7,797 nt of DNA, from positions 9,899 through 17,695 of the forward strand of contig DXWE01000023.1 of assembly GCA_019417045.1 (NCBI GenBank), in the 5' to 3' direction. The notes beneath the pieces are model-generated. The model did no database searches, was not told the origin of the DNA, and saw nothing but the letters and a program-made list of their open reading frames with translations. Positions 1 through 6,959 of the stretch are shown in pieces (the first letter of the stretch is position 1; the number at the start of each line of letters is the position of its first letter). This stretch comes from Oscillospiraceae bacterium. GTDB lineage: Bacteria > Bacillota > Clostridia > Oscillospirales > Acutalibacteraceae. The position numbers were made by a program, and so were the translations under genes.

Positions 1-1
1 G

Positions 2-1204
2 TTACAGTCCTTCCCGCCGTTCATGGCGCTGTCTGTCAGCCTGCTCCTCTCACTGCTGTGCGCAGCGGTGTGGGTCGTACTGGCCTTTTGCGCCTATCCG
101 GGGTATTTTATCCATATGCGGCTGGGCAGGGCCTTTCCGATTCTGTATGTTCTATTCACCGTGATCTACCCCTATCTGATGGGCCAGGCAGGGATCGGCA
201 ACCGGTATGTGGCGCTGGCACTTCTCCCCTTCTTCTATCTGGCATACGAATTCCACCGCGCCGCCTGGGGCGACAGGATCAACCGTGTGATCTGCTGGTG
301 CACGGTTCCCTTTTTCCTGGTGACCTTTGTCAGGACGTTTTTCGGATTGCTGACGGACCCGTGGATGGCGCGCAACATCAGCAGCAGCGGCGAGCTGACC
401 ACCTCCCTGCTGCAGCAGGGGATCGGTGGGTATTTCTATATCTATTCCATCACGCTGTTCGCCGTTTTGGCCATCTCCGTGTTCTATCTGGACGGCGCCT
501 CGTTTTGCAGGAGATATGCAAGGCCCCTGATCCTGGTGGCAATTGTCGCCTGTGTGCTGTTAATCGTGCTCTCCAACTTCTTTACGGCGCTGATCATGGT
601 GGTCATCGCCTGCATTCTCGGGTTTCTCATCAAGGACAGAAGTATCGCCGCAAAAATCGTCCTGATCCTGGCATGCCTCCTGTTGCTGCTGTTCTGGAAG
701 CCGATCCTTCTGGGGATCCTCTCGTTCGTCATCGACTTTGTGCCGGAGGGGAGAACGGCTCAACGTCTGGCTCTGCTGTATCAGCAGCTGTCGCTGGGAG
801 AACCCCTCTCCGTGTTTTCGGACCGGATCCCCTTCCTCGGAGCCAGTATAGAGGGCTTTCTCCGCCATCCGCTCGCCGGAACTCTGATCGACGGAAATCT
901 GCTGCTGCATCCCTTTGAGAGCGGATTTGGCGAGCACTCCCAGATTCTCGATACCCTCTCGCTGTTCGGCATATGGGGATTCTCCCAGATCCCGGTCGTT
1001 GTGCAGCCGTTTTGGGACCGGCGTCAGGGGCCCCGTCAACTGCGTGTGGTCAACATCTGTATGCTGTCGCTCACTCTGCTGCTGTTTCTGGTGGACACGG
1101 TGACCCCTTCTATCGGCTATGTCGCCTTCTTTGTGTTTCCCACCGTATATGACTACTTTTCCCAGACAGACTCGCGACACCCGACGGAGGTGAGTCCGGT
1201 ATGA
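2..1204 (+). CDS. wzy: Wzy-like O-antigen/capsular polysaccharide polymerase (5' partial)
   Basis: Probable integral membrane polymerase that joins lipid-linked repeat units on the outer face of the cytoplasmic membrane. The frame is open to the left edge, and the first ATG (position 23) has no purine-rich ribosome site before it, so the true start probably lies outside the window. Counting from that ATG there are 393 residues, mostly hydrophobic, with roughly ten membrane segments (for example about 4-24, 38-54, 92-110, 138-156, 168-202, 211-238, 344-360). Between the last segments lies a long soluble loop (about 240-320). It holds HPL at 282-284 and GEHSQILDTL at 303-312, resembling the HPL..G....HS..LD.L pattern of the O-antigen ligase/polymerase family. 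Its stop overlaps the start of the glycosyltransferase gene (ATGA), so the two are probably translationally coupled. The position next to a flippase and glycosyltransferase supports Wzy rather than WaaL ligase. Sequence alone cannot give the linkage formed. Confidence 0.8.
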   Translation, partial: LQSFPPFMALSVSLLLSLLCAAVWVVLAFCAYPGYFIHMRLGRAFPILYVLFTVIYPYLMGQAGIGNRYVALALLPFFYLAYEFHRAAWGDRINRVICWCTVPFFLVTFVRTFFGLLTDPWMARNISSSGELTTSLLQQGIGGYFYIYSITLFAVLAISVFYLDGASFCRRYARPLILVAIVACVLLIVLSNFFTALIMVVIACILGFLIKDRSIAAKIVLILACLLLLLFWKPILLGILSFVIDFVPEGRTAQRLALLYQQLSLGEPLSVFSDRIPFLGASIEGFLRHPLAGTLIDGNLLLHPFESGFGEHSQILDTLSLFGIWGFSQIPVVVQPFWDRRQGPRQLRVVNICMLSLTLLLFLVDTVTPSIGYVAFFVFPTVYDYFSQTDSRHPTEVSPV

Positions 1205-2115
1205 TCCGTTTTTTCTATGCCTGGAACCTGCCAGAGGGGATCCGGATCCCGCCGGCAGACAAAGCGCTGTATCGGCTGACAACGGCGATTCAGCAGCGGC
1301 TGGTCTGCCGCTATGATCCCTCGCGGCTCTCGCTGCACACCGGGGCGCCGCGGGCAGAGACGCTGACCGTTTCGCTGACCAGTTTTCCCGCCCGGATCCA
1401 GCAGGTACATCTCACCATCGCCACCCTCTTCCGCCAGACGCTGCGCCCCGACCGGATCGTGCTGTGGCTGGCGGAAGACGAATTTCCCGACAGGACGCTG
1501 CCCGATTCCCTGCTCCGTCTACAGGAGAGGGGGCTTGAAATCCGGTTTTGCCCCAATTGGTATTCCCACAAGAAATATGTTGGCGCCCTGCGGGAACAGC
1601 GGCCAGACGAGTTGGTGGTCACCGCGGATGATGACATCATCTATCCGGAAAACACCCTGGAGCTGCTGTACCACAAGCACCGGCAGTTTCCCGGCTGTAT
1701 TGTGTACAACCGAGGCAAGACGCTGAAGGTCACGGCGGGCGGCGGGATCGCCCCCTATGCGCAGTGGAAGCTGCTCGGGCCCGGTCGTCACAGCCATCCC
1801 TCCCTGTTCACCGTGCCCATCGGCTGTGGCGGGGTGCTCTATCCGTATGGCGCTCTGAATGAGCGGGTACTGGACACAGAAACGGCCATGCATCTTGCCC
1901 GTACGGCGGACGACCTGTGGCTGAAGGCCATGAGCCTGAAAAACGGGACGGCCGTCGTGACAACCCGCCGGTTCTGCCGTCCTTACAGCGTGGTGGCCGG
2001 CACGCAGGGGGTGGCATTGGCCCATGACAATACCGGCGCACAGGGAATGAACGACAGGGTGATGCAGGCGCTGCGGGACTGGGATCCCGAGATTTTTCGG
2101 AGTGTGTGTCCATGA
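1201..2115 (+). CDS. GT-A fold glycosyltransferase, capsule cluster
   Basis: Likely cytoplasmic glycosyltransferase adding one sugar to the lipid-linked repeat unit. It has 304 residues and no signal peptide or obvious membrane segment. After about 55 N-terminal residues a GT-A-like domain begins (VSLTSFPARI at 57-66, a hydrophobic strand IVLWLAEDEFP at 86-96). The metal and nucleotide-binding motif is ADDDIIYP at 142-149, with DDD at 143-145. A glycine-rich GCGGVLYP at 208-215 and ADDLWLKA at 236-243 probably form the acceptor side and catalytic base region, by analogy with other GT-A enzymes. The ATG start has a GGAGG at 1186-1190, ten bases upstream, and overlaps the polymerase stop by four bases. 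I cannot name donor or acceptor. The neighbouring capEFG genes make UDP-L-FucNAc a candidate donor, but other transferases may lie upstream of the window. Confidence 0.82.
   Translation: MIRFFYAWNLPEGIRIPPADKALYRLTTAIQQRLVCRYDPSRLSLHTGAPRAETLTVSLTSFPARIQQVHLTIATLFRQTLRPDRIVLWLAEDEFPDRTLPDSLLRLQERGLEIRFCPNWYSHKKYVGALREQRPDELVVTADDDIIYPENTLELLYHKHRQFPGCIVYNRGKTLKVTAGGGIAPYAQWKLLGPGRHSHPSLFTVPIGCGGVLYPYGALNERVLDTETAMHLARTADDLWLKAMSLKNGTAVVTTRRFCRPYSVVAGTQGVALAHDNTGAQGMNDRVMQALRDWDPEIFRSVCP
2099..2102 (+). promoter_or_regulatory. Ribosome binding site deciding the wzx start
   Basis: GGAG lies nine bases before the ATG at 2112 but only three before the in-frame GTG at 2106. The spacing favours ATG 2112, which also gives the same ATGA stop/start overlap seen at two other junctions in the cluster. 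Confidence 0.65.
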
Positions 2116-3578
2116 ATGAGTTGCAAACGACCCCCTCGCAGGGGACGGCAGGCGATTTCTCCTTTGCCAGAAAATTTCTGAAAAACCTGTTCGGGTTCTC
2201 GGTGTCCACCTGGGTGAGCTGTGTGGTCAGCTTTATCTCCACGCCGATCATCACGCGGCTGTTCCTGCCGGATGAGATCGGGCGGATCAATCTCTTTACC
2301 ACCTATCTGACCCTGCTGATGTCCGTTTCGTATCTCGGCCTCGACCAGGCCTATATGCGTTTTTTTAACGATCCTCCCCCCCGCTGTACCAAACGGCGAT
2401 TACTCAGCATCTGTATCAGCTGCGCCACCTATGCCTGCGTGGGAATCTCCGTGCTGATCCTGATCTTCCGAAAATTCATCTCTTCTCATATCTCCAGCGC
2501 CTATAACTGGATTGTCCCCGTCTGCCTGGTTCTCTCCCTGTTCGCCAATGTATGGCTGCGGTTTTACAATGTCTCCTACCGCATGAACAAGCGTGCGGTT
2601 CTGTTCTCGGTCCAGGCGATCCTTCTCACGGTAATCGGAAAACTGCTGTATGTGATCGTCGCCTTCTGGAAAGCCAATCACACCTATGCCATTCTGGCCA
2701 TGACGGCCGGGTATGTGCTGACAGCCGTGTTCTTCTACTGGTTCCAGGGCCGCCATCTCCTCACGCTGCACATCGACCGGGCCAGTGCGACGCCTCTGTT
2801 CCGATTTGGCCTGCCGCTCATACCCATCACGCTGCTGTCCATCCTCAACAACTCCATCGCACAGCTGATGCTGAGCGCCTTTACCACCTATGCGGACATT
2901 GGGATCTATACCAATGCGGTATCTCTTGCGGGGATCCTCTCCCTGCTGCAATCCGGGTTCAACGCCTATTGGATGCCCTTTGTCTACGAGAATTACAAAG
3001 ATCGTCGGGAAAAGCTCACCCGGATGCACGCGCTGATCACGCTGGGCATGATCGCCTTTGGGCTGCTGATCATGATTGGCCAGGATCCCCTCTACCTGAT
3101 CCTGGGCGAAAAATTCCGGGCGGGCAAATCCTTTTTCCCGCTGCTGCTGGTCTCCCCTGTCTGCTATACCATCGCCGAGACCACGGGACTCGGGATCAAC
3201 ATCTCCAAAAAGAGCTATCTCAACATTGTCACCTTCGTGTGTAACACGTCTGTCAACCTGCTGCTCTGTCTCCTGCTGTTGCCGGTAATCGGCGTGACCG
3301 GGGCTGCCGTCGCCTCGGCGGCATCTGCCGTGGTCATGCTGACCATCAAAACGGTATTGGGCGAAAAGCATTACCGCTGTGTCGACAACTACCGACGGAC
3401 GTTTTTCTCTCTCTTTTTGTTTGTGTGCATGTGTGCCGTCAACGTGGTGCTCGACGGGATCCTGTGGCGCACGCTGCTCTATACCCTGGCACTGGCGGCG
3501 ATCTGCCTGCTGTATCGCGGCGAAATCCGCTATCTGTTCCGATTTGCAAAAGACCTATTCTCACGGAAAAAGCGTTGA
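2112..3578 (+). CDS. wzx: Wzx-like polysaccharide repeat-unit flippase
   Basis: Predicted multi-pass membrane transporter that moves undecaprenyl-linked repeat units across the cytoplasmic membrane (oligosaccharide flippase, MOP superfamily). It has 488 residues from the ATG at 2112, typical for the family. The N-terminal region shows the family layout: a hydrophobic stretch followed by STPIITRLFLPDEIGRIN at 43-60, then LGLDQAYMRFF at 75-85. About 12-14 hydrophobic segments follow, including paired helices around 98-120, 133-150, 165-185, 193-211, 306-323, 341-355, 372-392, 394-414, 430-447 and 452-468. The conserved mid-protein motif FGLPLIPITLLSILNNSIAQ (232-251) marks the start of the second half. 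It ends with a basic tail (SRKKR). The start overlaps the glycosyltransferase stop, and an in-frame GTG at 2106 is a less likely start because it sits too close to the GGAG. Substrate specificity cannot be read from sequence. Confidence 0.9.
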   Translation: MNELQTTPSQGTAGDFSFARKFLKNLFGFSVSTWVSCVVSFISTPIITRLFLPDEIGRINLFTTYLTLLMSVSYLGLDQAYMRFFNDPPPRCTKRRLLSICISCATYACVGISVLILIFRKFISSHISSAYNWIVPVCLVLSLFANVWLRFYNVSYRMNKRAVLFSVQAILLTVIGKLLYVIVAFWKANHTYAILAMTAGYVLTAVFFYWFQGRHLLTLHIDRASATPLFRFGLPLIPITLLSILNNSIAQLMLSAFTTYADIGIYTNAVSLAGILSLLQSGFNAYWMPFVYENYKDRREKLTRMHALITLGMIAFGLLIMIGQDPLYLILGEKFRAGKSFFPLLLVSPVCYTIAETTGLGINISKKSYLNIVTFVCNTSVNLLLCLLLLPVIGVTGAAVASAASAVVMLTIKTVLGEKHYRCVDNYRRTFFSLFLFVCMCAVNVVLDGILWRTLLYTLALAAICLLYRGEIRYLFRFAKDLFSRKKR

Positions 3579-3583
3579 AGGAG
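3578..3583 (+). promoter_or_regulatory. Ribosome binding site of capE
   Basis: AAGGAG sits eight bases before the ATG at 3592 and begins on the last base of the wzx stop codon. It sets the capE start at 3592; the frame is open further upstream inside wzx, but that part has no homology to the dehydratase. Confidence 0.75.
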
Positions 3584-4254
3584 TGAAGGGCATGTCCCAG
3601 TTTGAAAACAGTACCCTCTTGATTACGGGCGGGACCGGTTCGTTTGGCAATGCGGTGCTGGAGCGGTTCCTGCAAACGGACATCCGGGAGATCCGCATCT
3701 TTTCCCGGGACGAAAAAAAGCAGGACGACATGCGGCATGAATACCAGGCCGCCGATCCTGCACGCAGCGACAAGATCAAGTTTTACATTGGAGACGTGCG
3801 TGACCTCTCCAGCATACAAAACGCCATGCACGGGGTGGACTATGTCTTTCACGCCGCCGCGCTCAAGCAGGTGCCGTCCTGCGAGTTTTTCCCGCTCGAG
3901 GCGGTTAAGACCAATGTACTTGGCACAGACAACGTTCTGACAGCCGCCATTGCGGCGGGGGTAAAAAAGGTGATCTGCCTGTCGACCGATAAGGCCGCCT
4001 ATCCGGTCAACGCGATGGGCACCTCCAAGGCGATGATGGAAAAGGTGTTTGTCGCCAAATCCCGGACCGTCTCCCCGGACAGGACCCTGATCTGCGGCAC
4101 CCGGTACGGCAATGTGATGTGTTCCCGCGGGTCCGTCATTCCGCTGTTTATCGAACAGATCAAATCAGGAGCGCCGCTCACGGTCACGGAACCGACGATG
4201 ACGCGGTTTATCATGTCCCTCGAAGAGGCGGGGGAACTGGTGCTCCTCGCCTTT

Positions 4255-4257
4255 TAA
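4255..4257 (+). other. Premature in-frame ochre codon in capE
   Basis: TAA occupies codon 222 of the dehydratase, with unbroken family homology on both sides in one frame. No insertion, deletion or mobile element is visible. The local run is only four T residues, so replication slippage is not an obvious cause. One base change, T to G at 4255, would restore Glu. Confidence 0.92.
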
Positions 4258-4625
4258 CATGCTCAGAGCGGGGATATCCTGGTACAAAAGGCTCCCGCCT
4301 GCACGATTGCGGTGCTGGCGCAGGCGGTAAAAGAACTGTTCCACGCCTCCAATCCCGTCCAGATCATCGGGATCCGGCACGGCGAGAAGATGTATGAGAC
4401 GCTGCTCACCAACGAGGAGTGCGCACACGCGGAGGATCTTGGCAAATTCTATCGCGTGCCGGCGGACAAGCGGGACCTGAATTACGATAAATACTTCCGG
4501 CAGGGAGACGAAACCCGCAACCTGCTGACGGAATTCAACTCCAACAACACGGAGTTGCTGACGGTGGAGCAGGTCAAGGAAAAGCTGTCCGCCCTGTCCT
4601 ATATTCGCGACGAACTCGCCGCCTG

Positions 4626-4630
4626 GGAGG
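4626..4630 (+). promoter_or_regulatory. Ribosome binding site of capF
   Basis: GGAGG, seven bases before the ATG at 4638 and inside the 3' end of capE. This strong site could let capF be translated even when ribosomes leave capE early at the premature stop. Confidence 0.7.
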
Positions 4631-4637
4631 GACGAGA

Positions 4638-5780
4638 ATGAATATCCTGATAACCGGCGCCGGCGGCTTTATCGGAAAAAATCTGGTTGCCCAGCTGTAC
4701 AACCTCCGTGACGGCAAAGCGCGGCATCCGATGCTCCCGGCCGAGTTGACGATCTGGGAATACGACGTCGACACCCCGCCCGATCTGCTGGACGAATACT
4801 GTGAGAGCTGTGATTTTGTATTTCATCTGGCGGGTGTCAACCGCCCGCAGGATCCGGCGGAATATATGGCGGGAAACTTTGGATTCACCTCCCGCCTTCT
4901 CGACACCCTGCGGCGATACCACAACACCTGCCCCGTGATGCTCGCCTCCTCCACGCAGGCGGTCCTGGACAACCCGTACGGCGTCTCCAAGCGGGCGGGA
5001 GAAGAGCTGTTGCGCGGCTATGGAGAAGAGACAGGCGCGCCGGTACTGATCTATCGGTTTCCCAACGTGTTCGGCAAATGGTGCCGTCCGCAGTACAACA
5101 GTGCCGTGGCCACCTTCTGCCATCAGATTGCGCGGGGGCTTCCCATCACGGTCAACGACCGTGATGCCCGGCTGACGCTCGTCTATATCGACGATGTGGT
5201 GGAGGAGCTGCTCCGGGCGCTGGCAGGAGCGGCCACCGCGGACGGCGACTTTTTCCGGGTACCGGAGGAGTATCCGGTCGTGCTGGGCGACGTGGTGGAT
5301 GCTTTGTACCGCTTTCGCGCCAGCCGGGAGGAGCGCAGTGTGCCGAATATGGCGGACCCGTTTCTCAAAAAATTGTACGCCACCTATCTGAGCTATCTGC
5401 CAGAGGACGGGTTTGGATATCCGCTCGACATGCACGTGGACGAACGAGGTTCCTTTACCGAAATCCTGCGCACGGCTGACCGCGGGCAGTTCTCGGTCAA
5501 CATCTCCAAGCCGGGGGTCACCAAGGGCAATCACTGGCACCACACCAAAAACGAAAAGTTTGTGGTGGTCAGCGGCACCGGCGTCATCCGGTTCCGACGG
5601 CCGGACAGCGACCAGGTGATGGAATACTTTGTCTCAGGCGACAAAATCGAAGCGATCGATATCCCCACCGGCTATACCCACAACATTGAAAACCTCGGGG
5701 ATACGGATCTGGTCACCTTCATGTGGTGCAATGAATGCTTCGACCCGGACCATCCCGACACCTATTCTCTGGAGGTATAG
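4638..5780 (+). CDS. capF: CapF/WbjC bifunctional reductase-cupin epimerase
   Basis: Second enzyme of the UDP-L-FucNAc pathway. In the S. aureus and P. aeruginosa homologues the C-terminal cupin epimerises C3 of the CapE product and the N-terminal SDR domain reduces C4 with NADPH, giving UDP-N-acetyl-6-deoxy-L-talosamine. It has 380 residues, slightly longer than S. aureus CapF (about 369). The N-terminal half has GAGGFIG (7-13), FHLAGVNRP (62-70), a serine pair at 104-105 and the catalytic YGVSK (Y114, K118), then YRFPNVFGKW (139-148). After a linker near 240-260 the cupin starts around YPLDMHVDERGSFTE (261-275). Its metal-binding set is HWHH (299-302), E306 and H348 (YTHN). All expected active-site residues are present, so this gene appears functional. 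Its ATG overlaps the capE TGA (ATGA), and capG follows two bases after its TAG. Confidence 0.94.
   Translation: MNILITGAGGFIGKNLVAQLYNLRDGKARHPMLPAELTIWEYDVDTPPDLLDEYCESCDFVFHLAGVNRPQDPAEYMAGNFGFTSRLLDTLRRYHNTCPVMLASSTQAVLDNPYGVSKRAGEELLRGYGEETGAPVLIYRFPNVFGKWCRPQYNSAVATFCHQIARGLPITVNDRDARLTLVYIDDVVEELLRALAGAATADGDFFRVPEEYPVVLGDVVDALYRFRASREERSVPNMADPFLKKLYATYLSYLPEDGFGYPLDMHVDERGSFTEILRTADRGQFSVNISKPGVTKGNHWHHTKNEKFVVVSGTGVIRFRRPDSDQVMEYFVSGDKIEAIDIPTGYTHNIENLGDTDLVTFMWCNECFDPDHPDTYSLEV
5771..5775 (+). promoter_or_regulatory. Ribosome binding site deciding the capG start
   Basis: GGAGG lies seven bases before the ATG at 5783. It rules out the in-frame ATG at 5735, which is inside capF and would add a non-homologous N-terminal extension before the conserved GTRPE motif. 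Confidence 0.8.
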
Positions 5781-5782
5781 GC

Positions 5783-6907
5783 ATGAAAAAGCTGAAACTC
5801 ATGACCATCCTCGGCACCCGGCCGGAGATCATCCGCCTGAGCGCGGTGATCTCGTGTGCCGACTTGTATTTCGACCATGTTCTGGTGCACACCGGCCAGA
5901 ACTGGGACTACACTCTCAACGAGATATTCTTCAAAGAGCTCGGGCTGCGGGAGCCGGACTACTATCTCGACTGTGTGGGCAGCCATCTCGGGGAGACGAT
6001 GGGTAATATTCTCGCCAAATCCTATGAGGTGATTCAAAAGGAAAAGCCGGACGCGCTGCTGATCCTCGGGGACACCAACTCCGCCCTGTCCGCGATCAGT
6101 GCCAAGCGGCTGAAGGTGCCGATCTTCCACATGGAAGCGGGCAACCGCTGCTGGGACTGGAACGTGCCCGAAATGGTCAATCGCACCATAGTCGATCATA
6201 TCTCGGATATCAATCTCCCCTATACCGAGCACAGCCGCCGGTATCTGCTCAGCGAGGGGATGGACGGTAAGACCATCTTTGTCACCGGCAGTCCCATGCG
6301 GGAGGTACTGGAAGCGCATCTGCCGGACATTGAACGCAGCGATGTTCTCGACCGGCTGGGCCTGCAGTCGGGACACTATATCCTGCTCTCTGCTCATCGG
6401 GAGGAAAACATCGACAACGAGGAGAATTTTCACAGCCTGATGACCGCTGTGAACCACATTGCCGAAACCTACCGGATGCCGGTGATCTATTCCACCCATC
6501 CGCGCAGCCGGCAGCGAATCGAGCAGCGGGGATTTTCGTTCCATCCGCTGGTGCAGAGCTTGCAGCCGTTCGGTTTTCTCGATTACAATCAGCTGCAGAA
6601 AAACGCCTACTGCGTGCTGTCGGACAGCGGCACGCTGAGTGAGGAGAGCGCCATGCTCGGCTTTCCGGCCGTGCTGATCCGCACCTCTACCGAACGGCCA
6701 GAGGTTCTTGACAAGGGGACGATCGTGCTCGGCGGGATCACCGGCGAGGATGTCGAACAGGCAATGGCACTGGCGGTGGCCATGTTCCGCAACGGCGAGA
6801 AAACGGTAATGGCTGAGGATTATGCCGACACCAACGTCTCTGTGAAGGTAATCAAGATCATCGAGAGCTACGCAAAGATCGTCAAAATGACCACCAGGCG
6901 TCAATAA
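5783..6907 (+). CDS. capG: CapG/WbjD UDP-sugar 2-epimerase
   Basis: Third enzyme of the pathway, a non-hydrolysing UDP-N-acetyl-hexosamine 2-epimerase of the WecB/MnaA family. It converts UDP-N-acetyl-6-deoxy-L-talosamine to UDP-L-FucNAc in the cytoplasm. It has 374 residues, the usual family length. Visible motifs are GTRPEIIRL (11-19), HTGQNWD (36-42), LGDTNS (95-100, D97), HMEAGNRCWDWNVPEMVNR (116-134, E118 and E130), LSAHREENID (202-211, H205) and LSDSGTLSEES (279-289). D97, E118, E130 and H205 match the positions of the catalytic residues known in E. coli WecB. The GNRC.D..VPE form and the place directly after capF favour the CapG/WbjD subgroup over a general UDP-GlcNAc/ManNAc epimerase. 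It is the last gene of the unit; its TAA is followed six bases later by the A-tract of a terminator. Confidence 0.93.
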   Translation: MKKLKLMTILGTRPEIIRLSAVISCADLYFDHVLVHTGQNWDYTLNEIFFKELGLREPDYYLDCVGSHLGETMGNILAKSYEVIQKEKPDALLILGDTNSALSAISAKRLKVPIFHMEAGNRCWDWNVPEMVNRTIVDHISDINLPYTEHSRRYLLSEGMDGKTIFVTGSPMREVLEAHLPDIERSDVLDRLGLQSGHYILLSAHREENIDNEENFHSLMTAVNHIAETYRMPVIYSTHPRSRQRIEQRGFSFHPLVQSLQPFGFLDYNQLQKNAYCVLSDSGTLSEESAMLGFPAVLIRTSTERPEVLDKGTIVLGGITGEDVEQAMALAVAMFRNGEKTVMAEDYADTNVSVKVIKIIESYAKIVKMTTRRQ

Positions 6908-6913
6908 CGCAAT

Positions 6914-6943
6914 AAAAAAGAGCTGCGGCAGCAGCTCTTTTTT
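6914..6943. terminator. Bidirectional rho-independent terminator
   Basis: Perfect hairpin with stem GAGCTGC (6920-6926) and GCAGCTC (6931-6937), loop GGCA, flanked by six A on the left and six T on the right. The A and T runs also pair, so either strand reads as a GC-rich stem followed by a U run. It lies seven bases after the capG stop and 16 bases beyond the alcohol dehydrogenase stop, so it probably serves both convergent transcripts. Confidence 0.92.
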
Positions 6944-6959
6944 ATATCAGCAGTCTGGC

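Larger units (their letters stand above)
3592..4641 (+). pseudogene. capE: UDP-GlcNAc 4,6-dehydratase/5-epimerase with in-frame TAA
   Basis: CapE/WbjB-type short-chain dehydrogenase, the first enzyme of UDP-L-FucNAc synthesis: it removes water from UDP-GlcNAc and inverts C5 to give a 4-keto-6-deoxy-L-sugar nucleotide. The full frame is 349 codons, normal for the family. It shows the NAD(P)-binding GGTGSFG (13-19), IGDVRD (66-71), FHAAALKQVP (86-95), STDK (131-134) and MGTSK (142-146). The Met in place of the usual SDR tyrosine is, to my knowledge, characteristic of the CapE/WbjB group. Codon 222 (4255-4257) is TAA. The same frame then continues with GDILVQKAPA (227-236) and the substrate-binding RHGEKMYETLL (262-272) to the TGA at 4641. 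A glutamate is expected at 222 (F-E-H), so GAA to TAA is the simplest change. Translation should give a 221-residue fragment lacking most of the substrate-binding domain. A sequencing error, a strain-specific mutation or readthrough all remain possible. Confidence 0.9.

Noticed and set aside
1237..1250. Tandem GGATCC-like words and many GATC sites across the window
   Set aside because: They fall inside coding sequence and follow from frequent ATC (Ile) and ATCC codon contexts in GC-rich genes; no regular spacing suggests a regulatory or repeat element.
2400..3371. Minus-strand open frame opposite wzx
   Set aside because: The product is extremely rich in Gln, Asp, Gly and His, the usual antisense image of membrane-protein codons. 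The + strand protein is a well-formed flippase.
4255..4257. TAA reassigned to a sense codon in this organism
   Set aside because: TAA is the natural terminator of capG (6905-6907) and of the alcohol dehydrogenase (6960-6962 on the - strand), directly flanking the terminator.
4200..4330. Frameshift or recoding signal as the cause of the capE interruption
   Set aside because: The frame before and after the TAA is identical, so no shift is needed. There is no slippery heptamer and no clear downstream stem-loop that I could see.
4259..4333. ATG directly after the capE TAA as a restart site
   Set aside because: It is out of frame with capE and reaches a stop after about 24 codons with no homology, so it cannot rescue the downstream part.
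4599..5543. Minus-strand open frame opposite capF
   Set aside because: Antisense shadow of a GC-rich gene with clear SDR and cupin motifs on the + strand; the antisense product resembles no family I know.
5762..6904. Long minus-strand open frame (380 codons) opposite capG
   Set aside because: It mirrors the capG codons, is rich in His, Gln, Arg and Gly as expected for an antisense shadow, and has no recognisable domain. capG itself has full catalytic motifs.
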